NCBI RefSeq assembly: GCF_003443875.1
Contig: NZ_CP027482.1
Span: 2,480,001-2,544,000, forward strand
DNA length: 64,000 nucleotides
From: Aeromicrobium sp. A1-2
Lineage (GTDB): Bacteria; Actinomycetota; Actinomycetes; Propionibacteriales; Nocardioidaceae
Direction: 5' to 3'
The position numbers and the translations under genes are program-made. The notes under the pieces were generated by a model. The model ran no database searches. It was not told where the DNA came from and saw only the letters and a list, made by a program, of their open reading frames with translations. Positions 6,835 to 15,620 of the stretch are shown one piece after another (the first letter of the stretch is position 1; each line of letters starts with the position of its first letter).

Positions 6835-8592
6835 GTGAGCGATCGTATTGAGATTCGTATGTTTGGCCGGCTTTTCGTGCGCCGGTCCAACGGCCAGGTG
6901 GTCGACGCGGATGAGTGGAGCACCGGCAAGACCGCGGACCTGCTTCGGCTTCTCGCTCTCAACGCCAACCGACCGGTCAGCGTCCACAGCCTGCTCGACA
7001 AGCTGTGGCCGGACGTCGACGAGGACAAGGCCCGGGCGAGCCTGCGCACAGCGGCGTCGCGCATCCGGCAGACCTTGGGCGAACCATGCGTCGAGCGGCA
7101 CCTCGGCGGGCTGATCCTGCGCAACACGTGGGTCGATGTGGTCGCCTTCCAGAGCCTGGTCCACGACGCCGGCGCCGCACTCCACCTGCGCCACTGCGCG
7201 CAGGTCGTGTCGATCGCCCGCGAAGCCGAGGCGCTGTACGTTGCGGACTTCCACGCCTATGACGACAAGAGCGGCTGGGCCAGCGAGGTCCGTGATTCCC
7301 TCAAGCTCGGACGGCAGTCATTGCTCGCCGATGCCGGGGAGTGCGCCGTGCGTCTCCTGTGGATGCGCGATGCGATCGACTTCTCGACCCTCGCCATCGC
7401 CGAGGACCCCTGCTTCGAACGGCCACACCGCACACTCATGCAGGCGCACGCAGGCCTCGGCGAGACTGAGCTCGCGCTTCGTGCTTTCGAGCACTGCCGG
7501 GTGTACCTGTCACAGGAGCTGGGCGCCGACCCGTCACCCCAGACCCGATCACTGCACATCCAGGTGCTCTCGGGCGGACCCCCCGAGATCTCGCTCAAGC
7601 TCTTCGCCGGCCGACAGGGCGACGTTCGGCCACTTTCCCGCACGATAGGCGCCGCCATCGCTGGAAACGGGATCGACGTCGTGTGCGTGAGCGGGCCGAC
7701 CGGCTCAGGCCGCACTGCGCTGCTGGAGGCCGCTGCGGCCCACGTGCCCCACACGCAGCTCCGCCGGTTGGTAGACGACGCAGACCGCCCGGCAGATGCC
7801 CTGCGCCTCGCGACTGTGGTGGGGAGTCACCGATCCGACATCGCCGTGTGGGGAGATTCCGACGGCGAGCCGAGCTGGGAGGTGAACCGCCTTGTCGCGT
7901 TCCTCGCACAGCTCGATCCCTCGACCGCCAGGGTCATCGCGGTGGTGGCCTCGGACGAGATCGCCGAGCTCCTGGCCGAGCGATTGGGCGAAGTACCCGC
8001 GACCCTGCACCTGCACAGCACGGGCGCGGTCTCGGACGCCGAGCTCGCCGCACTGGCCAGCGCGGCCCTGTCGGCACCGGCCACGGCCCGGCTGCTTGTC
8101 GAGCTCACCGAACAGAGTCAACGGCTCGCCGGGCGGGCGGTGTCGATCCTGCGCGAGTGGATCGAGTCCGGGTGGATCATCTCGACGACCGATGGACTCG
8201 ACCTGTACAACGAGGTCCCGGCCATGACCGGGGTCGCGCCGGTGGGTGACTACTTCCGCACCACGCTCGAGCAGATGACCCTCGCCGAGACCGAGTTCTG
8301 CGAGCTGGTCGCGGTGCTCGACCGCCCGGTGAGTGCGCCGATGCTGCGGGGCGTGAGCCACACCCGCCTCGATGAGCCCGACGACCTAGAGCAGGTCCAG
8401 ACCCGACTCGACGAGATGGCAGACCTCGGCGTGCTGCGCATCACCGCCTCAGGGTACGAGCTGCGCAACCGAGCGATCCGCGACGCCTTCGAGCAGCGGC
8501 TCCGCCCCTCGGTCCGGGCGCGTCTCCTGCGCCTCATCGGCCAGGAGTTCCACGAGGCACACCCAGCGGATGCGCATACGGCGGACGTCTGA
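6835..8592 (+). CDS. BTAD-domain (SARP/AfsR-like) transcriptional regulator
   Basis: The 585-residue protein has an N-terminal OmpR/PhoB-type winged helix (about residues 5-95, with the LLALNANRPVSVHSLLDKLWP recognition region). A bacterial transcriptional activation domain follows (about 100-245, with FERPHRTLMQAHAGLGE and the helical repeats usual for BTAD). A long C-terminal region has a P-loop-like GPTGSGRTA at 287-295. Arg occupies the normal Walker A Lys position, so ATP binding may be weak or absent. No LuxR-type helix-turn-helix is seen at the end. It is divergent from the polysaccharide cassette and next to the MFS/WbaP operon, making it the likely pathway-specific activator. The GTG start at 6835 has only a modest ribosome site. 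Confidence 0.8.
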   Translation: MSDRIEIRMFGRLFVRRSNGQVVDADEWSTGKTADLLRLLALNANRPVSVHSLLDKLWPDVDEDKARASLRTAASRIRQTLGEPCVERHLGGLILRNTWVDVVAFQSLVHDAGAALHLRHCAQVVSIAREAEALYVADFHAYDDKSGWASEVRDSLKLGRQSLLADAGECAVRLLWMRDAIDFSTLAIAEDPCFERPHRTLMQAHAGLGETELALRAFEHCRVYLSQELGADPSPQTRSLHIQVLSGGPPEISLKLFAGRQGDVRPLSRTIGAAIAGNGIDVVCVSGPTGSGRTALLEAAAAHVPHTQLRRLVDDADRPADALRLATVVGSHRSDIAVWGDSDGEPSWEVNRLVAFLAQLDPSTARVIAVVASDEIAELLAERLGEVPATLHLHSTGAVSDAELAALASAALSAPATARLLVELTEQSQRLAGRAVSILREWIESGWIISTTDGLDLYNEVPAMTGVAPVGDYFRTTLEQMTLAETEFCELVAVLDRPVSAPMLRGVSHTRLDEPDDLEQVQTRLDEMADLGVLRITASGYELRNRAIRDAFEQRLRPSVRARLLRLIGQEFHEAHPADAHTADV

Positions 8593-8632
8593 GACCTCCC
8601 CGCCAAAGGCCCAGCCGGAGGTGGATCCGGGC

Positions 8633-9880
8633 TCAGGTCCTGACGGGGGCCCGATCGAGATCTGTGACCCATACGTAGACCAGGGGCACCACGACCAGCA
8701 GCATCCCGGCAATCGCGAGCAGAGCCTGATGCGGACCGACCGCAAACCACAGCACGCCGAATGCGGTCGATGCGACCAGACGGGCCAGGGCCACGACAGT
8801 CTGCGCACAAGCGATGCCGCTCGCGCGGACCTCCGGCGCCGAGAGACGACCGGCCACCGCTGCCAGGACACCGTCCGTCGCGGCGTAGAACGTGCCGAGC
8901 AGCAGCAGCGGGAGCACCACGAGCACGACTCCACCCCATGGAGCGGCCGCGCAGACGTAGGTCAGCAGGAGTGCGCCGTGGCCGGCGACCAGGACCTTGG
9001 TGCGCCCGACGCGATCGGCGAGCCTGCCGATCGGGATGGCCAGGGCCAGATAGGCGACGTTCGTGCCGACGTACATGAGAGGAAACCAGCTGGCCGCGAA
9101 TCCTCCCCGGTCCAGCAGTGCGAGGTAGATGAACCCGTCGCCGATTGTGAGGAGGCCCAGCACGCCGGCAGCCAACAACAGCTTCCTCATCGACGGGCCG
9201 GCCACGTCCCGCCACCGGAACCGGCGGCGCTCCGGGCCGGGTGCGCTCCGCGTCGAGTGGCGGTCTGGCACGAGCAGTCCCAGCAGTGCAAGACCTAGCA
9301 GGGCAAACGCCAGGGACACGACCATGACGGTTGTGTAGCCGTCCGGCACGGCCCACAGGATCGCGAAGGCGACCAGCGGGCCGGCCGCGGCGCCGATCGT
9401 GTCGAGCGTGCGATGCACCGCAAAGGCCCGGCCCAGGTGCTCGGTGTCCGACGAGTCGGCGATCATCGCGTCTCGCGGGGCGGTCCGGATGCCCTTGCCG
9501 ATGCGATCGACCGCGAGGACCGCCGTGATCGCACCGAAACCGGTGGCGACGAGGAGTCCCCCTCGTGCCACGGCCGACAACCCGTAGCCGATGAAGGCGA
9601 CCCACTTGGGATGACCCCCGCGGTCCGCCGCCCACCCCCCGACGATCCGCACAAGAGCGCTGGCGCCCTGGTAGAGACCGTCGAGGAATCCGTACGCGAT
9701 CGGCGACAGGCCCACGACGGTCGTGAGGTACAACGGCAGGATTGCGGCGACGGACTCGGACGAGATGTCCGTCAGGAGGCTGACCAGACCGAGCGAGACA
9801 ACGATCGGCGCGACCTTTGTCCTCGTGCCGGAGCGCCCGGCCGCCGCGCCGCGTGGACGATCCCCGAGAGAGATGTACAC
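8633..9880 (-). CDS. MFS transporter
   Basis: This 415-residue, roughly 12-helix protein shows major facilitator features. These are an N-terminal LTDISSESV segment, the loop GGWAADRGGHPKWV between helices 2 and 3, the RIGKGIRTAPRDAMIA segment characteristic of one MFS subfamily, and a matching second-half loop GRLADRVGRTKVL. It likely exports a small molecule or sugar by proton antiport, but the substrate cannot be read from sequence. It is the last gene of an operon with the WbaP-type transferase and a secreted hypothetical protein, starting 31 nt after the latter. It ends convergently with the BTAD gene. The GTG at 9880 is taken as the start. Confidence 0.85.
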   Translation of the reverse strand: MYISLGDRPRGAAAGRSGTRTKVAPIVVSLGLVSLLTDISSESVAAILPLYLTTVVGLSPIAYGFLDGLYQGASALVRIVGGWAADRGGHPKWVAFIGYGLSAVARGGLLVATGFGAITAVLAVDRIGKGIRTAPRDAMIADSSDTEHLGRAFAVHRTLDTIGAAAGPLVAFAILWAVPDGYTTVMVVSLAFALLGLALLGLLVPDRHSTRSAPGPERRRFRWRDVAGPSMRKLLLAAGVLGLLTIGDGFIYLALLDRGGFAASWFPLMYVGTNVAYLALAIPIGRLADRVGRTKVLVAGHGALLLTYVCAAAPWGGVVLVVLPLLLLGTFYAATDGVLAAVAGRLSAPEVRASGIACAQTVVALARLVASTAFGVLWFAVGPHQALLAIAGMLLVVVPLVYVWVTDLDRAPVRT

Positions 9881-9911
9881 GGACTATCGAAGCCTGGTCA
9901 CGCGATGCTGA

Positions 9912-10538
9912 TCACTTGCCCGCGCCGGCGCGCAGAGTGCCGAACAGCGAATAGTTCGTGACCGTCCGGCTCGACCGGGTCACGGTCACGACGATGCCAT
10001 CGGCGCCTCGCCGAAAGCTCGCAGCGGTCGAGGGCGCTGCCGCCGGGGCACTCGACTCGGTGAATCCCTGCTTTGACAAGACCCCGCGGTAGTAGGCCAG
10101 CACAGCATTCGGCGACTTGGGGCTGGTCGCGACGACCGAAACCTGGAGGGTCTTCGCCGTCGAGGACACCCCGCTCGAACCGAGCTTCGAGCCCGGCAGC
10201 ACAGGGATCACGGACCGTGGGAAACCTGCCACCAGGCCACCTCGAAGGCTCGCGCTCTGGGGGAGCGGTCCGCTGAGCAGCGCACCCTTCTTCGCGGACG
10301 ACGTGGACTTGCTGAGCCCGGGAAGGCCCTTCACGACCGCACTTTCCGGCTGCCGAATCACCTCCGAACCGTCCCCGTTGGTGACTTGGTTGCCCGAGCC
10401 AGCCGACTGGGACCCCTTCTCGGAGGAGCCTCCTGCCGGATCGCCACGGTGCCACCCGCTGGCACCGGCGGCAGCAAGTCCGACCACCACGACCAGTACG
10501 GTCGCCGCGATGGGCCCTGCCAGCGAGCGGCGCGCCAC
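9912..10538 (-). CDS. membrane-anchored extracytoplasmic protein, unknown
   Basis: I do not recognise a family. The 208-residue protein has a short basic N-terminus, one membrane anchor (about residues 8-28), and a Gly/Ser-rich linker. A C-terminal domain follows that includes VLAYYRGVLSKQGFTE, reminiscent of small secreted actinobacterial domains with a Tyr-Tyr-Arg helix. The GTG start at 10538 lies 5 nt after the stop of the WbaP-type gene, so the two are probably co-translated. Placement between the initiating transferase and an MFS transporter suggests a cell-surface role in the polysaccharide locus. Confidence 0.65.
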   Translation of the reverse strand: MARRSLAGPIAATVLVVVVGLAAAGASGWHRGDPAGGSSEKGSQSAGSGNQVTNGDGSEVIRQPESAVVKGLPGLSKSTSSAKKGALLSGPLPQSASLRGGLVAGFPRSVIPVLPGSKLGSSGVSSTAKTLQVSVVATSPKSPNAVLAYYRGVLSKQGFTESSAPAAAPSTAASFRRGADGIVVTVTRSSRTVTNYSLFGTLRAGAGK

Positions 10539-10543
10539 GGTGG

Positions 10544-11965
10544 CTACACCGCCCCGTCGCGGTTGAGCACGACTCGTGCGGTTCTGACGGCGATCCGCAG
10601 GTCCTCGCGCAGCGTGGCATTGTCGACGTAGTCCAGGTCGAGCCGAACGGAGTCCGACCAGCTCAGGTTGGATCGTCCACCGACCTGCCAGGCCCCCGTC
10701 ATGCCGGGCTTGGTGCGCAGCCGGCGCCGGATCCAGTCGTCGTAGGCGTCGACCTCGTGGGGCAGCCCGGGCCGCGGACCGATCAGGGACATGTCGCCCC
10801 TGATGACGTTGATGAGCTGTGGCAGCTCGTCGAGGGATGTGCTGCGCAGGAGCCTCCCGACCGTCGTGGTCCGCGGATCCTCCGCCATCTTGAACAGTGG
10901 TCCAGCGCCCTCGTCGACGAGCCTGAGCTCGGCGAGCCGCGCCTCCGCATCGACGACCATGGTGCGGAACTTGTAGATCGTGAACGGCTTCCCGTCGAAC
11001 CCCACCCGGGTCTGGGTGAACAACGCGGGACCGGGCGAGTCACGACGGATCAGGATCGAGACCATCAGCATGACCGGCGACAGGACCGCCAGGAGCAGCG
11101 TCGCGCCAGCCCGGTCCATGGCTGCCTTGCCCCACTGACCCGGACGCGAGCGGCGGCCCGGACGAACCGAGAGGACAAGCCGGCGGCCGAGGACCCTGGG
11201 GGTGATCCGGTGCGGCCCGGCACCATGCACGTCCGCCGCCACGGAGAGCTCGATCGCCGAGCGCTCCAGCGCCCAGCTCATCCGCCGTACATCATTCGCG
11301 CTGAGCAGCGGACCGGGTGCCACCACGACCTCGTCGACGCCCAGACCGATCGCCACACCGGCTACGTCGACGAGCGATCCAAGGATCGGGACGTTCGCGA
11401 TCTCCTGGGCCGACTCGTCGACGAACTCGGGCAGACACACCCCCCGCACGTCGATCTCCGGGCACACGCTCCACTGCGTGATGAACTGCTCAGCGCCCAG
11501 CCGTCCACCGACCACCAGCACCGACCGGGGCGGGCGGGTCAGCCGCGCGAGCAGCCCTGCACAGGCCAGGACGACCGCCGAGCTCAGGACGACCACCAAC
11601 GCCTGCCGGACCTGCGTCGGCGTCAGCCAGGCGAACGAGGACCCGGCCAGCAGAGCTGCACCGATCGGAGTCAGGAGGCGGTTGACCGGACGGAGGCTGC
11701 GGTTGCGCTCGTAGGCCGGTGCCATCGCGAGGTCGAGCGCCATGGTGCAGAGCACCGCCGCTGCCGCGAGCCACACGACCGGGGCTGATCCGGCGAGGGC
11801 CGTTGCACCGATGACCGCCGTCGCACACGCCAGCGCGTGCGGAAGGGCTCCGTGGTCGACGAACCGCGGCATCGGGAACCGCACGCCGGCGATGGCCGAC
11901 GCGAGGCGCGCCTCACCATCCGAGCTGACATTGCCCGGATTTGCCCCGAACTCGACTGACGTCAC
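10544..11965 (-). CDS. WbaP-type polyprenyl-phosphate sugar phosphotransferase
   Basis: The enzyme starts polysaccharide synthesis by moving a sugar-1-phosphate from a nucleotide sugar to undecaprenyl phosphate. The N-terminal half has about four membrane helices and a CoA-binding-like domain (VLVVGGRLGAEQF onward). The C-terminal catalytic domain contains the family blocks RDSPGPALFTQTRVGFDGKPF, YKFRTMVVDAE, STSLDELPQLINVIRGDMSL and IGPRPGLPHEVD. The GTG at 11965 is my preferred start; TTG codons at 11983, 11980 and 11968 are alternatives, and none has a clean ribosome site. It heads an operon with the secreted protein and MFS transporter and marks the right edge of the polysaccharide locus. 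Confidence 0.88.
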   Translation of the reverse strand: MTSVEFGANPGNVSSDGEARLASAIAGVRFPMPRFVDHGALPHALACATAVIGATALAGSAPVVWLAAAAVLCTMALDLAMAPAYERNRSLRPVNRLLTPIGAALLAGSSFAWLTPTQVRQALVVVLSSAVVLACAGLLARLTRPPRSVLVVGGRLGAEQFITQWSVCPEIDVRGVCLPEFVDESAQEIANVPILGSLVDVAGVAIGLGVDEVVVAPGPLLSANDVRRMSWALERSAIELSVAADVHGAGPHRITPRVLGRRLVLSVRPGRRSRPGQWGKAAMDRAGATLLLAVLSPVMLMVSILIRRDSPGPALFTQTRVGFDGKPFTIYKFRTMVVDAEARLAELRLVDEGAGPLFKMAEDPRTTTVGRLLRSTSLDELPQLINVIRGDMSLIGPRPGLPHEVDAYDDWIRRRLRTKPGMTGAWQVGGRSNLSWSDSVRLDLDYVDNATLREDLRIAVRTARVVLNRDGAV

Positions 11966-12061
11966 CAACCCACCCCACAACAAGTGCCCCGAATTGACCG
12001 CTGGCTGGAAGCATCCCTTGTTGCCGTGAAATTAATACAAAGCGCCTGAGCCCCGATCGGG

Positions 12062-12628
12062 TCAGCGGTTGAACACGCTCTGTGTCTGCTGCAGCCCGTG
12101 CGTCATGAGGCTCTCGACCGCGTCGGCCGCCTCCTCGACATAGGTCGGAAGGTCCTTGCGCTCGGCGGCCGTGTAGGGCTTCAGTACGAAGTCGTGGACG
12201 TCCTGACGTCCCGGCGGGCGGCCGATGCCGACGCGGATCCGATAGAAGTCCCCCGTGTCGATCGACTGACGGATCGACTTGAGCCCGTTGTGCCCGTTGT
12301 CGCCGCCGCCGAGCTTGACCCGGAGCATGCCAAAGTCGATGTCGAGCTCGTCGTGGATCACGATCAGGTTGGCCGGCTCGACGTCGAAGAACTTCATCAG
12401 CGTCGAGACCGGACCGCCGCTCTCGTTCATGTATGACCGCGACCGGCCGAGCACGGCACGCTCATCGGCCAGCCGACCCTCGACCACATCGGCTCGACCG
12501 GACTTGTGCTTCTTCCACGACCCGCCCGTACGAGCAGCGAGGACCTCCGCGACGAGGTGGCCGACATTGTGACGGGTGCTGGCGTACGTCGGGCCCGGAT
12601 TTCCGAGCCCGACGACCAACCAGGTCAC
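12062..12628 (-). CDS. pth: peptidyl-tRNA hydrolase
   Basis: The protein releases peptides from prematurely dropped peptidyl-tRNA in the cytoplasm. The sequence from GTG 12628 gives about 188 residues, the normal size. It opens WLVVGLGNPGPTYASTRHNVG with the conserved Asn and catalytic His, followed by the YMNESGGPV and VIHDELDIDFG blocks and GGGDNGHNGLKSI. Longer frames upstream run back into rplY and add a Pro/Arg-rich leader not found in the family, so they are rejected. It starts 11 nt after rplY, and the pair forms the usual actinobacterial rplY-pth unit. Confidence 0.95.
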   Translation of the reverse strand: MTWLVVGLGNPGPTYASTRHNVGHLVAEVLAARTGGSWKKHKSGRADVVEGRLADERAVLGRSRSYMNESGGPVSTLMKFFDVEPANLIVIHDELDIDFGMLRVKLGGGDNGHNGLKSIRQSIDTGDFYRIRVGIGRPPGRQDVHDFVLKPYTAAERKDLPTYVEEAADAVESLMTHGLQQTQSVFNR

Positions 12629-12638
12629 ACGACCACGA

Positions 12639-13295
12639 TCATTCAGCCGAGTCGCTCTCCGTGGCGGCGGGGGCCGCGGCCTCTTCAGCGTCAGTGGCGT
12701 CGTGCTCGATGCCCGCCTCGGTCTCGGCAACCGCGAGCTCGGCCTCGAGCTGGGCCTCGCTGGGCGCGGCCGTGATGTTGACGATCAGCAGGTCGGCGTC
12801 GACCGCGAGGGTCGAACCGTCCGGGAGCTCGATGTCGCTGGCGTGGATCTGGGCGCCGGCGTCGAGGCCCTCGAGCGAGATCTCGAAGGACTCGGGGATG
12901 TGGGTCGCCTCGGCCTCGACGGAGATCGAGGAGTTCTCCAGGATGACCAGGTTGCCGCTGATGGCGTCGCCGATCAGGTTGATGCGGACGTCGACGGTGA
13001 CCTTCTCGCCCTTGCGGACGATCAGGAGGTCGGCGTGCTCGATGAAGCCCTTGAGCGGGTCGCGCTGGACCTGCTTGGGGATCGCGAGGTGCTTCTCGCT
13101 GCCCAGGTCAATCGTCAGCAGCGCGTTGGAGTTCTTGAGTGCCAGCATCAGCTGGTGACCCGGAAGCGTCACGTGGACGGGGTCGGAACCGTGTCCGTAG
13201 AGGACGGCGGGCACCTTGTCGGCCCGGCGGATGCGGCGGGCGGCGCCCTTGCCGAACTCGGTGCGGGTCTCGGCGGCGATCTTGATCTCGGCCAT
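12639..13295 (-). CDS. rplY: 50S ribosomal protein L25/Ctc
   Basis: This is the long (TL5/Ctc) form of L25, which binds 5S rRNA. Residues 1-95 form the L25 domain (RTEFGKGAARRIRRADKVPA, VLYGHG). A TL5-type beta domain follows to about residue 180, with PESFEISLEGLDAG. The C-terminal tail is acidic and Ala/Glu-rich, as in other actinobacteria. The 218-residue length fits. AGGAGA stands 7 nt before the ATG at 13295. It lies directly upstream of pth. The prs gene that normally precedes it is separated here by a rightward lipoprotein gene. Confidence 0.95.
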   Translation of the reverse strand: MAEIKIAAETRTEFGKGAARRIRRADKVPAVLYGHGSDPVHVTLPGHQLMLALKNSNALLTIDLGSEKHLAIPKQVQRDPLKGFIEHADLLIVRKGEKVTVDVRINLIGDAISGNLVILENSSISVEAEATHIPESFEISLEGLDAGAQIHASDIELPDGSTLAVDADLLIVNITAAPSEAQLEAELAVAETEAGIEHDATDAEEAAAPAATESDSAE

Positions 13296-13635
13296 GGGAA
13301 ATTCTCCTGGGGATTGATGCGTGGATCGAAAAGTCGGCTGTCAACTCTGACGGGCGCTCAACACAGCACTCCTGCGGAGCACCCTGTCGATCACGGTCCG
13401 AAGGACCCTCGCCGAGGCAACCGGGTGAGTCTATCGCAGGCGCTCAGACGGACGAAATCTGGCGACTCCGCAGTCCGAAGAGCATGCGGGTGCGTGGTTG
13501 CGCGGAGCCGCTGCCTGATGCCGCACAGGGGGTCCCTGGTTGAGCGAGCCATCGCACGAATAGCCCGCCGGCAGAGCCGGCTACGACCCTCGGTAGCCTG
13601 ACCGCGAACCAGCCGGCACGCTCCCAGGGGGGACC
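13296..13635. other. 340-bp divergent intergenic region
   Basis: It lies between leftward rplY and rightward septum-formation gene and must carry both promoters. A GCCGGC-AGA-GCCGGC hairpin lies at about 13570-13585, close upstream of the rightward gene, and a TAGCCT hexamer near 13595 could be its -10. A 93-codon leftward frame crosses the region but has no recognisable product and I do not call it. Confidence 0.4.
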
Positions 13636-14613
13636 TTGCGTCCATCATCGTTGCTTGCTCTGCCTGTCGCACTCGTTCTCGCCGTGGCCGGGTGCAGCGC
13701 CGACGACGGAGAAGAAGTCAGCTCCGCGTTGACGCTGCCTGCAGCCGGCCAGTGCATCGCTCAGGAGGTCGACGACGCCAACGACGTCGTTCCCGACACC
13801 CAGACCGCCGTGCCGTGCACCGAGCCACACGTCTACGAAATCCTGGCCGTGGTCGACATTCCCACAGACTTCCTCGCTGGCAGGACCGACGACGAGAAGC
13901 TCGCACGGCGCACCGAGCTGGCCACTACGGGCGACGACTCCCTGCCCGTGCGCAAGAAGATGTCCGCCCAGCTGGCTCCCTCGTGCGAGCAGGCATACCG
14001 CGACGCGTCCGGGGCCGCCGAGCTCACCGTGGCCGGCAAGTCCGCCGAGGACGTCCGCCTGACACCCATCCTCAACGGTGCGAGCCGGTGGACCACCGTG
14101 ACCTCGCCCAAGCTGTGGCTCGATGGCACGACCCAGCTGATTTGCTCTGTCCGCTTCGCCGTGCCCCCGACCGACGACGGGCCGGGCCCCGTTGCGCCCG
14201 TGACCTCGCCGAACAAGGACCTGGTCATCTCGTCCCTGCTGACCGAGGACTTCCCCGACGCGTACCGCGGGTGCACGGTATCGACGACTGGCCCGTCGAA
14301 GTCGACGCCATGCGGCTCGCCACATCAACAGGAGTACCTCTGGACCGTCGACATGCGAGCGGTCTACGGCAAGGACTTTCTCAAGGACTCAGATCTTGCC
14401 AACGGCAAGGTGAGCGACGACGAGCTGTCGATGATGAAACGCGCCTGCGGCGAGCCCCTTGCGCAGCTGGGCGGCTCGATGGGCATCGAACGCCAGGTGG
14501 GCATCCGAAGGCCCAAGGAGGCGTCCACGACAGGCCCCTCGCTGGCGATCAACTGCCTGCTGGAGACCGTCGACACGAGCTCGTCGCTCGGCAGCGAGTT
14601 CGTCGCCTTCTGA
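13636..14613 (+). CDS. septum formation family lipoprotein
   Basis: The 325-residue protein starts at TTG 13636, supported by AGGGGGGA a few nt upstream. It has a lipoprotein signal peptide ending in the lipobox VAGC at about residues 17-20, so it should be lipid-anchored outside the membrane. The body contains Cys-rich motifs such as AAGQCIAQEV, VPCTEPHVYEILAVVDIP, CEQAYRDASG and CTVSTTGPSKSTPCGSPHQQEYLW. These match two repeats of the actinobacterial septum-formation domain (the CxxPHxxEV pattern), spaced about 190 residues apart. The biochemical role is unknown; some members affect septation. It is inserted on the opposite strand between prs and rplY and ends convergently with prs. Confidence 0.8.
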   Translation: MRPSSLLALPVALVLAVAGCSADDGEEVSSALTLPAAGQCIAQEVDDANDVVPDTQTAVPCTEPHVYEILAVVDIPTDFLAGRTDDEKLARRTELATTGDDSLPVRKKMSAQLAPSCEQAYRDASGAAELTVAGKSAEDVRLTPILNGASRWTTVTSPKLWLDGTTQLICSVRFAVPPTDDGPGPVAPVTSPNKDLVISSLLTEDFPDAYRGCTVSTTGPSKSTPCGSPHQQEYLWTVDMRAVYGKDFLKDSDLANGKVSDDELSMMKRACGEPLAQLGGSMGIERQVGIRRPKEASTTGPSLAINCLLETVDTSSSLGSEFVAF

Positions 14614-14642
14614 GCCGGCGATCGCTCGTCGCGCCCTTGGTG

Positions 14643-15620
14643 TCAGGACTTGAACAGCGAGGTGACTGAGCCCTCTTCGAAGACCGCAGCGGTCGCCTGG
14701 GCCAGCAGGGGGGCAATCGACAGGACCGTAAGCTTGTCGAAGCGCTTGTCGTCCTCGATCGGCAGCGTGTTGGTCACAATGACCTCGCAAGCCGTGGAAT
14801 TCTTAAGTCGTTCGACGGCAGGGCCGGAGAACACCGCGTGCGTCGCGACGATCACGACGTCGGCGGCACCATCGGCCATCAACGCCTCGGCGGCCTGCAC
14901 GATCGTGCCGCCGGTGTCGATGAGGTCGTCGACCAGGATGCAGACCCGGCCCTCGACGTCGCCGACGACGCGGTTGGCCTTGGACTCGTTGGGCTTGCGC
15001 GGGTCGCGAGTCTTGTGGATGAAAGCCAGTGGCGCGCCGGCGAGGGCCGCCGCCCAGGACTCGGCGACCTTGATCCGGCCAGCGTCGGGCGAGACGACCG
15101 CGAGCGGCTTCTTGCCGTACTTGCGCTTGACGTGGCGCGTGAGGATCGGCATCGCCAGCAGGTGGTCCACCGGTCCGTCGAAGAATCCTTGGATCTGCGC
15201 GGTGTGCAGGTCGACTGTCATGAGCCGGTCGGCGCCCGCAGTGAGAAAGAGATCGGCCATCAGGCGGGCCGAGATGGGCTCACGACCCAGGTGCTTCTTG
15301 TCCTGGCGGGCATAGCCGTAGAACGGCAGGATCACGGTGATCCGCTTGGCCGAGGCACGCTTGAGCGCGTCGATCATGATGAGCTGCTCCATGATCGCCT
15401 CGTTGATCGGGGCCGCGTGGCTCTGCAGCACGAACGCATCGCAGCCGCGTACCGACTCGTCGAACCGTACATAGATCTCGCCGTTGGCGAAGTCGTACGC
15501 CGTCGTGGGGACGACCTCGATCTCGAGGAGATCGGCCACCTCCTGCGCCAACGTGGGGTGCGAGCGGCCCGAGAACAGCAGCATGTTCCGCATCGGCGTG
15601 CGTTTGGACAGGCTACTCAC
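14643..15620 (-). CDS. prs: ribose-phosphate pyrophosphokinase
   Basis: PRPP synthase transfers pyrophosphate from ATP to ribose 5-phosphate for nucleotide, His, Trp and decaprenyl-phospho-arabinose synthesis. The 325-residue product has the class I blocks FSGRSHPTLAQEVADLL, RQDKKHLGREPISARLM, the metal-binding DLHTAQIQGFF and the PRPP loop VDDLIDTGGTIVQA. The start is GTG 15620, which overlaps the glmU stop (GTGAGTAG), so the longer open frame upstream, which lies antiparallel within glmU, is rejected. glmU and prs are thus translationally coupled, the standard actinobacterial arrangement linking PRPP and UDP-GlcNAc supply. Confidence 0.96.
   Translation of the reverse strand: MSSLSKRTPMRNMLLFSGRSHPTLAQEVADLLEIEVVPTTAYDFANGEIYVRFDESVRGCDAFVLQSHAAPINEAIMEQLIMIDALKRASAKRITVILPFYGYARQDKKHLGREPISARLMADLFLTAGADRLMTVDLHTAQIQGFFDGPVDHLLAMPILTRHVKRKYGKKPLAVVSPDAGRIKVAESWAAALAGAPLAFIHKTRDPRKPNESKANRVVGDVEGRVCILVDDLIDTGGTIVQAAEALMADGAADVVIVATHAVFSGPAVERLKNSTACEVIVTNTLPIEDDKRFDKLTVLSIAPLLAQATAAVFEEGSVTSLFKS

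Noticed and set aside
13391-13672. 93-codon leftward frame upstream of rplY
   Set aside because: It overlaps the start of the septum-formation gene on the other strand, has no family match by eye and is Arg-rich as expected of a shadow frame.
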